Source of the DNA: Wolbachia endosymbiont (group B) of Hofmannophila pseudospretella
GTDB lineage: Bacteria; Pseudomonadota; Alphaproteobacteria; Rickettsiales; Anaplasmataceae
DNA length: 64,000 nucleotides
Assembly (NCBI RefSeq): GCF_964028515.1
Contig: NZ_OZ034788.1
Span: forward strand, 620,001-684,000
Direction of reading: 5' to 3'
Below are positions 9,226 through 19,929 of the stretch, piece by piece (position 1 is the first letter of the stretch; every line of letters begins with the position of its first letter). The position numbers were made by a program, and so were the translations under genes. The notes beneath the pieces are model-generated. The model saw nothing but the letters and a program-made list of their open reading frames with translations. It was not told the origin of the DNA and ran no database searches.

Positions 9226-11565
9226 ATGAAATTCACATTATCTTGGTTATTAGAGCACTTAGAAACCAATGCTAGTTTAGAAGAAATTACCGATAAATTA
9301 ACTCATATAGGGTTAGAAGTAGAAGATGTGATCGATAATTCCAGATTGACTGGGTTTATCGTTGCAGAGGTATTAGAAGTCGTACCTCATCCAAATGCTG
9401 ATAAATTAAAATTATGTAAAGTAAATGATGGAAGCAAAATTCTACAAATAGTTTGCGGAGCAAACAATGTTAGAGAAGGTATGAAAACTGTACTTGCATC
9501 TCTTGGTAGCACATTGCCAGAAAGCGACTTTACAATTAAGCCTACAAAAATACGAGGAGTGCTAAGTGAAGGGATGCTCTGCTCTGCCTCTGAGCTTTCG
9601 CTGACTCAAGAGGAAAGTGAAGGAATCATTGAGCTTTCTGATGATTATAAAGTAGGGAATAAATTTTCCAATTGCGATCCTGTAATTGACATAAACATCA
9701 CTCCAAATCGTGGAGATTGCTTAGGCTTATATGGAATAGCTCGAGATTTAGCAGCAACTGGAATTGGAACGTTAAAGGCTTTAAACATTCCACAACTTGC
9801 CTGCTCTATAAATTCACCAGTAAACGTCAAAGTTACTGACGGGGAGAGCTTTATTAGTGGAATATACATCACCAATGTAAAAAATAGAGAGAGCCCAAAA
9901 TGGTTAAAAGATAAATTGGAATCGATAGGAATGCGCTCCATTTCTGCAATAGTTGATATTACTAATTACATCATGATATCCTTTAACCGCCCAATGCATG
10001 CATATAATGCAAAAACAATAGAAGGAGAGCTTGTAGTACGCAAAGCAAACGACGGAGAAAAATTTATTGGTTTAAATGGTAAAGAATACTCATTAAATAA
10101 AGACATAAGTGTTATTTCTGATGATAAAAACGTTCATGCAATTGCTGGAATTATAGGTAGTAAGTACAGTGAATGCACTCTTGAGACTACCGAAATCTTT
10201 TTAGAGTCTGCTTGGTTTGACCCTATTTCTATCACTAAATCTTCAAGGCAGCTAGGCATCTCCACAGACTCAAGTTACAGATTTGCACGTTCAGTCGACC
10301 CTGAATTTATCTTTGATGGAATCAATCTTGCAGCCAAAATGATTTTGGATTTATGTGGTGGAGAAGTGTCAAGTGTAGTGTCTGCTGGCAATCTAAATAA
10401 AGCTGATACTAAGGTAAATTTTGATTATCAAAACGTAAACAAACTTGGAAGTGTATATGCATCACCTAATGAGATATTTGATATTTTAACAAAGCTAGGG
10501 TTTAGTATCGATAAAAAAACTGAATGCAATTGGGATGTACAAGTACCAAGCTGGAGACCGGACGTAACCATACCTGCTGACTTAGTTGAAGAGGTAGTAA
10601 GAATATACGGCTATGATAAAATAAAGGAAGAGCAACTAGCAGAAGACGTTACAGTAGAAGAAGAGACACAAGATGATTTGCGCATTTTAATGACAAGCAG
10701 AGGGTTTCATGAAGTGATAACTTGGTCTTTTATGAGTGAATCAACAGCTAAGAAGTTTGGTTACTTGAATAAATTATTTATTATCGACAACCCATTTAAT
10801 AATGACTTTAATATAATGAGACCAAGCATCATACCAAATTTGTTAAAAGTTACTGCAGATAATACTGCCCATGGTACACCTGATTTTGCAATTTTTGAAA
10901 TTGGGCCAATTTATAATAACGAAGCTCAATCTAAGTACGTTTTAAGTGGAATTAGATCAGGAAATAATTCGCCGAAAAACCACTATAACACTGATAGAAA
11001 AATAGATATTTTTGACGCAAAGGCTGACCTCATAACAGCTTTGGAACTTTTTAATGTCAATTGTGATAATTTAGCAATAGAGAGAGCAGAAAAAGAATAT
11101 TATCACCCAGGAAAATCAGGCTCCTTATCTTTTAGAAGTAAAATAGTTGGTTGTTTTGGAGAATTGCATCCGAGTATATTGGATTTTTTTAACATCAAAC
11201 AAAAAATTGTAGGCTTTGAGTTGATATTAGAAAATATCGAAAATTTACCTATAAGTAGAAAAAAATTTATCGATTATAAATATCAAAGTGTAAAACGCGA
11301 CTTTGCATTTATTGTAAATAAAGATGTAGCAGCAGGTAGTATAATCAATATGGTGAAAAAAAGCTCAGAGCTCATCACAGAAGTTTTGATATTTGATGTA
11401 TATCATGGAAATAATATAGAATCGAATAAGATGTCTATAGCATTTTCAGTTACTTTCTGCTCTCCAACTCACACTTTAACTGAAGAGGAAATCCAAAAAG
11501 AATCAAATATGATAGTCAACTTAGTGTGTAAAAATACTGAAGGAACTTTGAGAGCTCATCATTAA
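9226..11565 (+). CDS. pheT: Phenylalanyl-tRNA synthetase beta subunit
   Basis: 779 aa, beta subunit of the alpha2-beta2 enzyme. Domains in order: N-terminal tRNA-binding OB fold (about 38-150, [14 protein letters not shown] and [10 protein letters not shown]), B3/B4 editing region ([33 protein letters not shown]), B5 domain (about 400-470, ending [16 protein letters not shown]), synthetase-like core, and C-terminal ferredoxin-like anticodon-binding domain (about 685-779, [17 protein letters not shown]). pheS is not adjacent. It ends in a 4-bp stop-to-stop overlap with the convergent gene at 11562. Confidence 0.97.
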   Translation: MKFTLSWLLEHLETNASLEEITDKLTHIGLEVEDVIDNSRLTGFIVAEVLEVVPHPNADKLKLCKVNDGSKILQIVCGANNVREGMKTVLASLGSTLPESDFTIKPTKIRGVLSEGMLCSASELSLTQEESEGIIELSDDYKVGNKFSNCDPVIDINITPNRGDCLGLYGIARDLAATGIGTLKALNIPQLACSINSPVNVKVTDGESFISGIYITNVKNRESPKWLKDKLESIGMRSISAIVDITNYIMISFNRPMHAYNAKTIEGELVVRKANDGEKFIGLNGKEYSLNKDISVISDDKNVHAIAGIIGSKYSECTLETTEIFLESAWFDPISITKSSRQLGISTDSSYRFARSVDPEFIFDGINLAAKMILDLCGGEVSSVVSAGNLNKADTKVNFDYQNVNKLGSVYASPNEIFDILTKLGFSIDKKTECNWDVQVPSWRPDVTIPADLVEEVVRIYGYDKIKEEQLAEDVTVEEETQDDLRILMTSRGFHEVITWSFMSESTAKKFGYLNKLFIIDNPFNNDFNIMRPSIIPNLLKVTADNTAHGTPDFAIFEIGPIYNNEAQSKYVLSGIRSGNNSPKNHYNTDRKIDIFDAKADLITALELFNVNCDNLAIERAEKEYYHPGKSGSLSFRSKIVGCFGELHPSILDFFNIKQKIVGFELILENIENLPISRKKFIDYKYQSVKRDFAFIVNKDVAAGSIINMVKKSSELITEVLIFDVYHGNNIESNKMSIAFSVTFCSPTHTLTEEEIQKESNMIVNLVCKNTEGTLRAHH

Positions 11566-14324
11566 GCCGTAACCGCCGTTTCCTGATTTTGCTGTGTCAC
11601 GTTTACTTCATCCAATTTATTTCCTATCTTGAATTCAATATCTTTGAAAAATCTATCCCACATTCCATGCAAATGCTCTTCTATTTGAGGCCACACATCA
11701 CTTTTAAATGTCGTTCCATCATCAGAAAATAAATTGCCTAAAAAGCCTCCAACTCCTTCATAACTTGATTGAAAATGTTGAAGAAATGTCTCTACTTCCT
11801 TATGAGTATCATGTGCCACACTCAATGCTTTCCCTTCTGTGCTATTATCTTTGTTTACAGTAGCTGACCATCCAATCACATTATAATTAAAACCAACTTT
11901 GAGAGAGTTCCAAATCCTCCACAAACCACTCTCATTATCTTTTGGTACATTATTTATTATAAGATTTGCTAATCTATCTACTAGAGGAGACAATAAATCT
12001 TGATAAAAGTGTTTGATATTATCTTTCATTTTAATTACAGGACTTTTTATGCACTTTTCTGCCAAGTAGTACTCAAGTTCCGCTTCCTCTAATAACTTCT
12101 TAATTGCTTCTTCATCAAAAATTTCATGCTCGAATGCTTTAAGTAAAGCATCTTCTATTATTGCAAATTTTATTTTTTCACGAGATTCCAGTTTTTCTCT
12201 ATAATCATTTTTTGTTTTTTCATTTATCAACAATCCTTTTTCTTCTAATTCTAACTGTTTTAATGCTTTCAGAATTTCTTGGTTATTTTTCAAGTGCTTC
12301 TCTATTAATTTTGTACTTGGATGCTTTTCTCCTTTTCTCTTTCTCTCATCTTCTAAGTACTTATTTAAATCCTCACTTTCTTCTATTACTTCTCTTAACG
12401 ATATAGGTTGATCTAAGCATTCTGCAATTTTCACTCGGTGCACATTAATCCTCTGTACTAAATCCGGCTCCTTTTCCTCTAACAGCTTACATGAATTCTC
12501 TATACCCTTTGCTTGACTTTTAAACAAATCTTGTGTTTTACGTTTCGTTATTTCTAAATACATCTTTGCTATAAAATCATTCACTTTACCTGAAGCTTCT
12601 TCTAAACTTTCCCCATTCAAAGGACCTTTTATCTCCTCTTCTAAATCTCGAAACTGGTCTATTAAGCTTAGCATGCCTAATAGGCCTAACTCACCCTTTG
12701 CTTTTTTCATTACTGATTTTACTAGCCTTCGCTCAACTTCTTGATCACCATACTCGAACTTAAAAAGACCTTCTAATTTCCTTTTTAAATCATCGTTTGT
12801 TAAGTTGTTTTTTCCTTCATTATATACTGCTTTCAGCTTTTCATGTATCCCAGTATATCTTACTTGTCCTTGTTTTTTTAAATCTTTAATTATTTCTTTA
12901 GCATCATTCAGAACTTCCTCTGTTTTTCCAAGATCTGTATCCTTATAAACATCAATTATTGTTTTCCTAGTTATTTTCCCTTCTTGTATAAGTCGCTCCC
13001 ATTCTGCTTTAAATACAGGAAGCTCACTATCGTCTAGGGCATTTGGCACTTTTGCTCCTGCTTCTTTTAGATCCTTTATTATCATCTCTTTCTCATTTGG
13101 TAATTCCTTACCTTGACTTTCTAACTTCTGCTTCACTAAAGTATTTTTTAGCTCATCTTCCAGCGAAAAATCTTCTCCCCGTCTATTCTGCTGAAACTTA
13201 ATTGCTTGTATAAAGGCAACTTGATAAGCATTTTCTATTAAGTGAGTTGTCAACTTAGAACCTATACTACTCATCACTTTCAACCTGAATTCGTTCAATA
13301 ATTCCTTCAATTTATCACGTGTAATCTCTTCTTTTTCTAGCTTCACCAGCTCTTCCATAGTTTTTGCGAATTCTTGAATTGAAGTTGCAATCACATTCTT
13401 AATTTCATTATGCAAGGGCTTAAGACCATTGTTTAAATTGATACTAGCTGATAATTTCAGTATGATATTATGCTCTAAATCCGGCTTCACACTAAACCAT
13501 TTATCATTTCCATTTTCACATAAATCTCTAAGCAGTTGTTTAAATTGCGGTGGAAATTTTATTTCCATATCCCATGTAATGTTTGGTTCAGGAAACCCCG
13601 TTTCATGAAAAGATATCTCAATATTTTGGTGCTTATTAGAATATCGCCCCATACTTATTTTAAGAACAGCAACTAAAGAGTGAGATAACTCTCTATTTAA
13701 AAGATAAAAAGTAGCCAAAGCAATTGTTGCAGGAACAATTAAGGCTACAAGCACAGTCACATTAACAAAAATTGCTATTGCAGCAAGAGCACCGTATGCA
13801 AATCTTCTCGATACACTTGTTTCACTCTTTTTTGCCTTATCTTCCACTACACCTTCTTGTGTCTTGCTGTCTGCTTTAAATCTACTGTATATGACTAACC
13901 CCATTGCAACAAAAGCAATATAAGGAAGCATTAAAACTGACAGAGCTAAATTTAATACTTTTTTCTCCGGGCAAGCTCTGTTTATCTCTTTAAATATTCT
14001 ACTTGATATATTATACCAGGAAGTAAAAAAGTCAGAGTTGTAATCTTTATAATGAAATATACTGAGTGGAACATTAAAAGCAGCTACCTGTTTAGTTAAC
14101 CAATCTTGCTGACTTATAGCATCAAAAAATTCTTCTCCCTCTTCTGAATTAGCAAGACCTAAATCATTCCCTTCTTCTACATTAGAAACATCTTCCATAG
14201 CATCAAAAAACTCTTCTTCCTCTTCCAAAGCAACATTAAAAATAGATTCTACTTTACCTAAACCATCACTGTTGTTATTTAAATCAATAACTTCTCTATG
14301 ACCATCTGCAACAACTTGATTCAT
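11562..14324 (-). CDS. Large membrane/coiled-coil protein with FFAT motif; candidate host ER-tethering effector
   Basis: 920 aa, family not recognised. The N-terminus (1-75) is strongly acidic and holds EFFDAME at 38-44, preceded by four more Glu: the exact seven-residue FFAT core (E-F-F-D-A-x-E) that binds VAP proteins on eukaryotic ER. A second near copy, EFFDAIS, is at 65-71. Two long hydrophobic segments lie at about 126-147 and 178-210, separated by a charged loop, an Inc-protein-like hairpin. The remaining 700 residues are mainly charged helices with coiled-coil character, and a C-terminal part (about 815-920) contains Gly- and Trp-rich stretches. No signal peptide. ATG 14324 follows a GGTGGTG ribosome site. 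Secretion and VAP binding are inference; the motif itself is directly visible. Confidence 0.85.
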   Translation of the reverse strand: MNQVVADGHREVIDLNNNSDGLGKVESIFNVALEEEEEFFDAMEDVSNVEEGNDLGLANSEEGEEFFDAISQQDWLTKQVAAFNVPLSIFHYKDYNSDFFTSWYNISSRIFKEINRACPEKKVLNLALSVLMLPYIAFVAMGLVIYSRFKADSKTQEGVVEDKAKKSETSVSRRFAYGALAAIAIFVNVTVLVALIVPATIALATFYLLNRELSHSLVAVLKISMGRYSNKHQNIEISFHETGFPEPNITWDMEIKFPPQFKQLLRDLCENGNDKWFSVKPDLEHNIILKLSASINLNNGLKPLHNEIKNVIATSIQEFAKTMEELVKLEKEEITRDKLKELLNEFRLKVMSSIGSKLTTHLIENAYQVAFIQAIKFQQNRRGEDFSLEDELKNTLVKQKLESQGKELPNEKEMIIKDLKEAGAKVPNALDDSELPVFKAEWERLIQEGKITRKTIIDVYKDTDLGKTEEVLNDAKEIIKDLKKQGQVRYTGIHEKLKAVYNEGKNNLTNDDLKRKLEGLFKFEYGDQEVERRLVKSVMKKAKGELGLLGMLSLIDQFRDLEEEIKGPLNGESLEEASGKVNDFIAKMYLEITKRKTQDLFKSQAKGIENSCKLLEEKEPDLVQRINVHRVKIAECLDQPISLREVIEESEDLNKYLEDERKRKGEKHPSTKLIEKHLKNNQEILKALKQLELEEKGLLINEKTKNDYREKLESREKIKFAIIEDALLKAFEHEIFDEEAIKKLLEEAELEYYLAEKCIKSPVIKMKDNIKHFYQDLLSPLVDRLANLIINNVPKDNESGLWRIWNSLKVGFNYNVIGWSATVNKDNSTEGKALSVAHDTHKEVETFLQHFQSSYEGVGGFLGNLFSDDGTTFKSDVWPQIEEHLHGMWDRFFKDIEFKIGNKLDEVNVTQQNQETAVTA
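14112..14213 (-). other. Tandem FFAT / FFAT-like motifs
   Basis: Codons for EFFDAME occupy 14193-14213 and for EFFDAIS 14112-14132, spaced 27 residues apart in an acidic region with Glu runs upstream of each. The first matches the canonical eukaryotic FFAT consensus at all seven positions. The second keeps positions 1-5 but has Ser instead of Glu/Asp at position 7. Confidence 0.8.
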
Positions 14325-14368
14325 ATCACCACCCTACTTAAAGCAATTTAAGTATAGCATAAACATTA

Positions 14369-17300
14369 CTAATTTTGCAACTTTATTAACTTAATACCAA
14401 CTGTCAAACCTTGGTATTCCTTAGAATAGAAATCGGCCTCGATCTCTTTATTAGTGTCCAAAGATAAGGCAAGGGTCTGCTCTTTTATATATTTATTCCA
14501 TGTAGTTATTGCTTCCTTAATTTTCTCATCTTCTGCTTTAATTATTACTCTGATTCTATCTGATATATGAAAATCAGCTTGTTTTCTAGTTTCTTGAATA
14601 AGCCTCACAACATCTCTTGCGAGTCCTTCTAGAATTAGTTCGTCATTGAGCTCAGTAGTCAGAACAACAATCCCTTTATTGTTATCAAATACAGAAGAAT
14701 ATTCACTATTTGCTTTTAACAATAGTTCATACTCACCTTTTTCTATAGTATAGCTCTCTGTTTCATCTCCCAGAAATATTTGCTCATTCTCAATTTGTCT
14801 CCACTTTTCTTCTTTGACATATTGAACTAGTTTCTTGATTTTATCTGCAACCTTCTTACCAAGTAGCGGAAAATTTAGTTTTAGCTCTAGTGACGCAACT
14901 TCTTTCAACTCACTTACTATTTCTAGTTCTTTTACATTCACCTCATCTCTTATTATCTCTTGATATTCATTTTCAAGGAAATCGCAGGAAGACCTATGAT
15001 AAATGGTCATACTGCCAAGTGGCTGCCTGATGCGCATGTTAAACGTATTTCTGATGGATAATGCAGAGTTACATATCTCTCTTACCAAATCCATCTTGGC
15101 AATGAATTCACTGTCATATCTATCTGATTGTGGAAAATCAGACAAATGAACAGATGTTTCTTTGTACTTAAGCCCTTGCCATATAGTCTCTGTTATGAGT
15201 GGCAACAAAGGAGCTGCAGCTCGAAGCATGTAATAAAAAACTGTGTACAGAACATTATAAGCGTCGGTTTTATCTTGATCTAAGTCACTTTTCCAAAAAC
15301 GCTCGCGACTGCGACGAATATACCAGTTATTTAGCACTTCAAAGAAATCTGTCAGGATTTTGCAAGCCTCCTGGGAGTTATAGTTGTTCATAGAAGCTTG
15401 GATACCTTCCACAGCTTCAAAACATTTGGAAATCATGTAACGATCAATAGTACTTCTATAGTCCTTGCAAACTTCAGCTTTAATCCCATCTGCATTTGCA
15501 TACATAGTGAAAAAGTGATAACTATTCCAAATAGGTTTTATTACGTCCTTCAGAATATCTCGTATTGATTTTCCTTCTTTGTCGAGTAGTAAATTACCAC
15601 CGCAAACAATGGAACCAGATAGCATAAGAAAACGCAGCGCATCAGAACCATATTTGTCAAAAACCTCCATTGGATCTGCATAATTATTCAAACGTTTGGA
15701 TAATTTCTGACCTTTCACATCAAGAACCACACCGTGGCATATGCAATTCTTAAATGGCTCACTATCAAATAAAGCAGTGGAAAGCACAAAAAGCGTATAA
15801 AACCATCCTCTTGTTTGTGCTATATATTCAGTAATAAAATCCGCAGGGAAATTACTCTCAAACCACTCCTTATTTTCAAACGGATAGTGAATTTGCGCGA
15901 ACGGCATCGAGCCAGACTCAAACCAACAATCAAACACATCAGGCACACGACGCATAACTGATTTTCCTGTTGGATCATCAGGATTTGGTCTTGTTAAAGT
16001 ATCGATAAATGGTCTGTGCAAATCATCTATTTTAACATTAAAATCTTGCTCTAGTTCTGCTATCGAACCATATACATCCACTCTTGGATATTTTGCATCA
16101 TCTGATTTCCACACAGGAATTGGCGTACCCCAAAATCGATTGCGTGAAATAGACCAGTCATGCGCTCCTTCAAGCCATTTTCCAAATTGACCATCTCTTA
16201 TATGATTTGGCATCCAATTAACTCTCTTATTTAGCTCTACCATTCTGCTTTTGAACTTTGTCACAGCAACGTACCAAGAAGGCATAGTGCGATAGATCAA
16301 AGGAGTATCAGTTCTCCAGCAGTGAGGATAATTATGAATATGTTGCTCAGTCTTAAACCAACTCCCCTGCTCTTTTAATTTTTTTATTACTGTATCATTG
16401 GCATCAAAAACATGAACTCCTGTTAAATCTGAAACTTCTGCAGTAAATTTCCCACCGTTATCAATTGGACAAACAGCTCGAATATCATGGCTTTGGCAAA
16501 GGTAAAAATCTTCTTCACCAAATCCAGGAGCAGTGTGCACAACACCAGTGCCGTCTTCTGCTGTAACATAATCAGCACTGAAAACACGGAATGCATTTTT
16601 TGTATCTTTAAAGTAATCAAACAGTGGTTTATAGGAAAGACCTGCAAGATCACTCGCTTTAAGTTTTGTATTACAGTTTTCATATTGAATATTGCTTTGT
16701 TCACAGTGGCCGACAAATTTCTCTAAATAACTTTCAGCAAAGATGCAGACTTCACCATTTACTAACATTGCACAATACTCAATATCTTTTCCTATTGCCA
16801 GTGCAAGGTTACTCGGCAATGTCCAAGGCGTTGTAGTCCAAGCAAGTAATTTACATTTTTGTTTAAATTGCTTTGGATTTTCTAAAAGTTCAAACGCAAC
16901 AGTTACAGCTTTGCTAGTTTTTTCTCTATATGCGTTATCAAGCCTTGTCTCAAAATTAGATAATGGAGTTTCACATGCCCAACTATAGGGAACAACGCGT
17001 ATTGATTCATACACCAGACCTTTATCATAAAGCTGCTTAAATGCCCACATGACCGACTCCATAAATGATTTATCCATGGTTTTATAGTCATTGTGAAAAT
17101 CTACCCATCTTGCTTGTCTATTTACATACTTCTCCCATTCTGATGAAAATTGCATCACAGAAGTACGGCAATGATTATTGAATTTTTCAATGCCAAACTT
17201 CTCTATCTCAGTTCTGCCAGATATTCTAAGTTCTTTTTCCGCGCCCATCTCAGCCGGTAGCCCATGGCAATCCCAACCAAATCTACGTTCAACTCTTTTT

Positions 17301-17539
17301 TGCAGCATGGTTTGATATCTTGCAAATGCGTCTTTGATGAAACCAGTGAGTAAATGTCCATAATGCGGAAGCCCGTTTGCAAACGGAGGCCCATCATAAA
17401 ATACAAAGCAATTATCCTTAGAACGCTTCTCAACTGATTGCTCAAAAATTTTATTTTCCTGCCAAAATTTTATGATTTCCTTTTCTAGTAATGAAAAATC
17501 AGGACTACTGCTTGTATCAGGATAATGCTTCATATTCAT
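14369..17539 (-). CDS. ileS: Isoleucyl-tRNA synthetase
   Basis: 1056-aa class I synthetase. Seen: DGPPFANGLPHYGH (HIGH motif at 59-62), the CP1 editing domain with WTTTPWTLPSN and GTGVVHTAPGFGEED, the KLSKR signature near 612 (DVKGQKLSKRLNNYADP), an anticodon-binding helical domain and a long C-terminal extension. The length and the eukaryote-like signatures fit the IleS2 type, which is often less mupirocin-sensitive (family knowledge, not tested here). Two in-frame ATGs (17539 and 17533) are possible starts. Confidence 0.96.
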   Translation of the reverse strand: MNMKHYPDTSSSPDFSLLEKEIIKFWQENKIFEQSVEKRSKDNCFVFYDGPPFANGLPHYGHLLTGFIKDAFARYQTMLQKRVERRFGWDCHGLPAEMGAEKELRISGRTEIEKFGIEKFNNHCRTSVMQFSSEWEKYVNRQARWVDFHNDYKTMDKSFMESVMWAFKQLYDKGLVYESIRVVPYSWACETPLSNFETRLDNAYREKTSKAVTVAFELLENPKQFKQKCKLLAWTTTPWTLPSNLALAIGKDIEYCAMLVNGEVCIFAESYLEKFVGHCEQSNIQYENCNTKLKASDLAGLSYKPLFDYFKDTKNAFRVFSADYVTAEDGTGVVHTAPGFGEEDFYLCQSHDIRAVCPIDNGGKFTAEVSDLTGVHVFDANDTVIKKLKEQGSWFKTEQHIHNYPHCWRTDTPLIYRTMPSWYVAVTKFKSRMVELNKRVNWMPNHIRDGQFGKWLEGAHDWSISRNRFWGTPIPVWKSDDAKYPRVDVYGSIAELEQDFNVKIDDLHRPFIDTLTRPNPDDPTGKSVMRRVPDVFDCWFESGSMPFAQIHYPFENKEWFESNFPADFITEYIAQTRGWFYTLFVLSTALFDSEPFKNCICHGVVLDVKGQKLSKRLNNYADPMEVFDKYGSDALRFLMLSGSIVCGGNLLLDKEGKSIRDILKDVIKPIWNSYHFFTMYANADGIKAEVCKDYRSTIDRYMISKCFEAVEGIQASMNNYNSQEACKILTDFFEVLNNWYIRRSRERFWKSDLDQDKTDAYNVLYTVFYYMLRAAAPLLPLITETIWQGLKYKETSVHLSDFPQSDRYDSEFIAKMDLVREICNSALSIRNTFNMRIRQPLGSMTIYHRSSCDFLENEYQEIIRDEVNVKELEIVSELKEVASLELKLNFPLLGKKVADKIKKLVQYVKEEKWRQIENEQIFLGDETESYTIEKGEYELLLKANSEYSSVFDNNKGIVVLTTELNDELILEGLARDVVRLIQETRKQADFHISDRIRVIIKAEDEKIKEAITTWNKYIKEQTLALSLDTNKEIEADFYSKEYQGLTVGIKLIKLQN

Positions 17540-17623
17540 TCTGACTGGATAAAGTTAAAGAATATAGAACTTTTTGGAAAATTACAAATTCAAAAACTCT
17601 ATTTCTATAAACATAAAAAGGTA

Positions 17624-17651
17624 TTGACATTATTATACAGCATACTAATAA
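17624..17651 (+). promoter_or_regulatory. Promoter of the 77-aa gene
   Basis: Perfect TTGACA (17624-17629), a 16-bp spacer, then TAATAA (17646-17651). It lies about 27 bp before ATG 17678. With the terminator at 17929 it brackets a single small transcription unit. Confidence 0.5.
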
Positions 17652-17677
17652 ATCAGACTTATTTACTTAAGTTAAAG

Positions 17678-17911
17678 ATGAATAAAGACAATAACAGTTG
17701 GCCTTATCAGAAATTTCATAATGCTAACAAAAGCAATAGTAAAAGCAGCTTTATTTGGGGATCGCGTTCTTATGAATACAAGAATTCTGGAGAGATTGAA
17801 AAAATACGCTATCAGTGGGAAAAGAAAAAAAATCCCGCAAATCTATTATATCAAATCTCGTATGATTGCGTAACACAGAGTTGTAGTTCTTTAAGTATTA
17901 AACCTAGATAA
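17678..17911 (+). CDS. 77-aa hypothetical protein
   Basis: Starts MNKDNNSWPYQKFHN; I reject upstream extension to 17525 because that would run across the promoter and the ileS start. Basic, Ser/Asn/Lys-rich and aromatic, no membrane segment, with a C-terminal stretch containing two Cys. Family not recognised. The support for a real gene is its own TTGACA promoter and a strong terminator 18 bp after the stop. The ribosome site is weak (TTAAAG touching the start). Confidence 0.55.
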   Translation: MNKDNNSWPYQKFHNANKSNSKSSFIWGSRSYEYKNSGEIEKIRYQWEKKKNPANLLYQISYDCVTQSCSSLSIKPR

Positions 17912-17928
17912 CTTGAAAAAACCACATA

Positions 17929-17964
17929 AAGCGCTTCTGCGCAAGAACGCAGGAGCACTTTTTT
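17929..17964 (+). terminator. Rho-independent terminator
   Basis: A 13-position stem (17929-17941 with 17948-17960), one mismatch and one G-U pair, a 6-nt loop, closed by a GC-rich core (CTGCG/CGCAG) and followed directly by a T-run. On the reverse strand the same hairpin is followed at some distance by TTTTTT, so it may also end miaB transcription. Confidence 0.85.
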
Positions 17965-17968
17965 GTAA

Positions 17969-18133
17969 TTAGGCAGCACATCCCAATAAACTATTTTGCC
18001 GAGCTTCCAACACTCTTACATTTACTATTTTATCTCCGTACTTCCCTTCAGGATCATCAATGCAAACTGATTGCATATATGGACTTTTGCCAATAATTTG
18101 AGCTTGATGTTTGCCTTTTTTATCACTGAACAG
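17969..18133 (-). pseudogene. miaB: Out-of-frame TRAM-domain tail of miaB
   Basis: In a different reverse frame from the miaB body, this stretch reads [20 protein letters not shown] and continues to VLEARQNSLLGCAA before a stop at 17969, a good match to the C-terminal TRAM domain of MiaB (ending in the usual N-S-L motif). It joins the body at IPV after a small indel; loss of one 5-bp unit of a short direct repeat around CTGTTC would explain it. So miaB here is frameshifted, unless the base call is wrong. Confidence 0.75.
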
Positions 18134-19286
18134 GAATAGTCTTGCCTACCATACTTTTATTAAACTCAAATTGTTGTTCACTAATTAATTTTTGTAAACG
18201 AAGAAGGCGCTCTGTTTTAATCTCTTCTGGTACTTGATCTTTTCTTTCTGCTCCCGGCGTACCTGGTCTTGGGCTATATTTAAAACTATAAGCCTGAGCA
18301 TACTTTACTTTTTCCACTAATTTCATAGTTTCTTCAAAGTCTTTTTCAGTTTCTCCAGGAAAACCAACGATAAAATCAGAAGAAAATTCAATTTCAGGTT
18401 TCAATTTGCGCAATCTGTCTATTATTCCCAAGTATTCCTCTGCCGTGTGTTTTCTATTCATTGCATGCAATATTTTATTCGAACCTGACTGCACAGGTAG
18501 GTGAACAAACGGCATGAGTTTTGATTCCTCCGCATGTACCAAGTAGAGAGATTCGTGCATATCTCTTGGATGAGAAGTTGTGTAGCGGATTCTTTCTAGG
18601 TTTTCAATTTTAGCAATGTGACTAATTAATTTTCCTAAATCCCACACTTCTCCTCCGCACTCCCCATGATAAGCATTGACATTCTGACCAAGCAAAGTAA
18701 TTTCCTTTGCTCCATTTGCAACTAACTTCAATGCTTCACGGAATATTTCATTTACTGGTCGTGAATACTCAGCCCCGCGAGTGTAAGGCACCACACAAAA
18801 CGTACAAAATTTATCACAACCTTCTTGTATGGCAAGAAACGCAGAAAACCCTTGACTATTGCCATAACATTCATTTGGCAATTTATCAAACTTCGCAACT
18901 TCTGGAAAATCAGTATTTATTACATGACCTTTACTTCTGCTTGCTTTTACTATCAATTCCGGTAAAGCAGCAATACTCTGCGGACCAACAACAATATCAA
19001 CAAAAGGAGCCCTTCTGAACACTTCTTCTCCCTCCGCTTGAGCCACACACCCGGCCACCACTATAGTAATTTCCTTATTTTTTTGTGATGAATGGATTCT
19101 TCCAAGCTCTGAGTAAAGCTTTTCTGCTGCCTTTTCTCTAATATGACAAGTATTCAATATCACCAAATCAGCTTGTTCTACATCACTAACAATGTTGAAT
19201 CCTAGAGGCTTAACTATATTCTCCATTAAAACAGAGTCATAAACGTTCATCTGACAGCCGTAAGTTTTAATGTATAGGCCTTTCAT
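18123..19286 (-). CDS. miaB: tRNA-2-methylthio-N6-isopentenyladenosine synthase MiaB, C-terminally truncated by frameshift
   Basis: Radical SAM methylthiotransferase modifying A37 of tRNAs. 387 aa in this frame. Seen: N-terminal UPF0004 domain with cluster cysteines ([27 protein letters not shown]), the radical SAM triad in [17 protein letters not shown], and the body up to [11 protein letters not shown]. It then meets a TGA while the TRAM domain continues in another frame (17969-18133). The radical SAM and UPF0004 domains are intact. Loss of TRAM would be expected to weaken tRNA binding, so activity is uncertain. Confidence 0.9.
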   Translation of the reverse strand: MKGLYIKTYGCQMNVYDSVLMENIVKPLGFNIVSDVEQADLVILNTCHIREKAAEKLYSELGRIHSSQKNKEITIVVAGCVAQAEGEEVFRRAPFVDIVVGPQSIAALPELIVKASRSKGHVINTDFPEVAKFDKLPNECYGNSQGFSAFLAIQEGCDKFCTFCVVPYTRGAEYSRPVNEIFREALKLVANGAKEITLLGQNVNAYHGECGGEVWDLGKLISHIAKIENLERIRYTTSHPRDMHESLYLVHAEESKLMPFVHLPVQSGSNKILHAMNRKHTAEEYLGIIDRLRKLKPEIEFSSDFIVGFPGETEKDFEETMKLVEKVKYAQAYSFKYSPRPGTPGAERKDQVPEEIKTERLLRLQKLISEQQFEFNKSMVGKTIPVQ

Positions 19287-19362
19287 ATTAAAAATTCTTC
19301 ATATAAATCCTAGCAAATTATAGGAAAAACTGAATTCTAGTACAACAGCCAATAAAGATTGC

Positions 19363-19740
19363 TTGACAAACCTTCTCGCTTTCCTTACCCTAACAGTAGA
19401 GGTATTTTAAGAGCTCAAAAATCTATCTTCGTCTGCAGACTTTTCAGTCAATTTCTCAATAAAAAGTGTACTCTTCAGTGTATACTGTAGTATGTACGCT
19501 GCATTTTCTTTCTAATCTTTCAGGGGGATTTTATGTCCATAATTCCAGATACTTGACCTTTATTCTTAAGCTAAAAACTGATTGGTACCTATGGTTTTTA
19601 TAAAGAAAGTGCAAGAAATACTTTAAAGAATATGAAATAAAGGTAGAAAAGGTTTGAGTAACCAATCCAGGCATAAATTTGTCATGTATACCAAAAAGTA
19701 ATTACACTAATATAATATTCACACTTATATGCCAATATAG
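19363..19740 (+). pseudogene. Possible decayed gene in a 640-bp gap
   Basis: The gap 19287-19929 has no long gene. It has TTGACA (19363-19368), a 17-bp spacer and TACCCT (19386-19391), then a strong AGGGGG ribosome site (19522-19527) before ATG 19533. That frame stops after seven codons, while coding-like text continues in other frames (for example TFILKLKTDWYLW, then KCKKYFKEYEIKVEKV). It looks like the wreck of a gene, identity unknown. Confidence 0.25.
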
Positions 19741-19766
19741 ATATAATACTAATTAAAGAGCATGTT

Positions 19767-19856
19767 ATGCAAGAAGAAGTATCAGATTTTGCAGATGCTC
19801 TTTGTCAAAATAGATGTGATTCCTTTCGGGTGACACCCTCCTATATCTTTCTTTAG
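19767..19856 (+). CDS. Possible 29-aa peptide or gene remnant
   Basis: ATG 19767 follows AAAGAG (19755-19760) at 6 bp, with TTCACA (19718-19723), 18 bp and TATAAT (19742-19747) upstream. The product starts MQEEVSDFADALCQNRCD. It could be a small protein or the truncated 5' end of a lost gene. Only the promoter and ribosome-site context supports it. Confidence 0.25.
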   Translation: MQEEVSDFADALCQNRCDSFRVTPSYIFL

Positions 19857-19929
19857 GTTATACAGAAGTCTAACACAATTATAGAACAAGCTTAAAAGTT
19901 CTGGTAAAGTAGTTTTATTTACAAAGAGT

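Noticed and set aside
17525..17677. N-terminal extension of the 77-aa gene to 17525
   Set aside because: It would run through the TTGACA promoter and over the ileS start, and the residues are unstructured AT-driven sequence.
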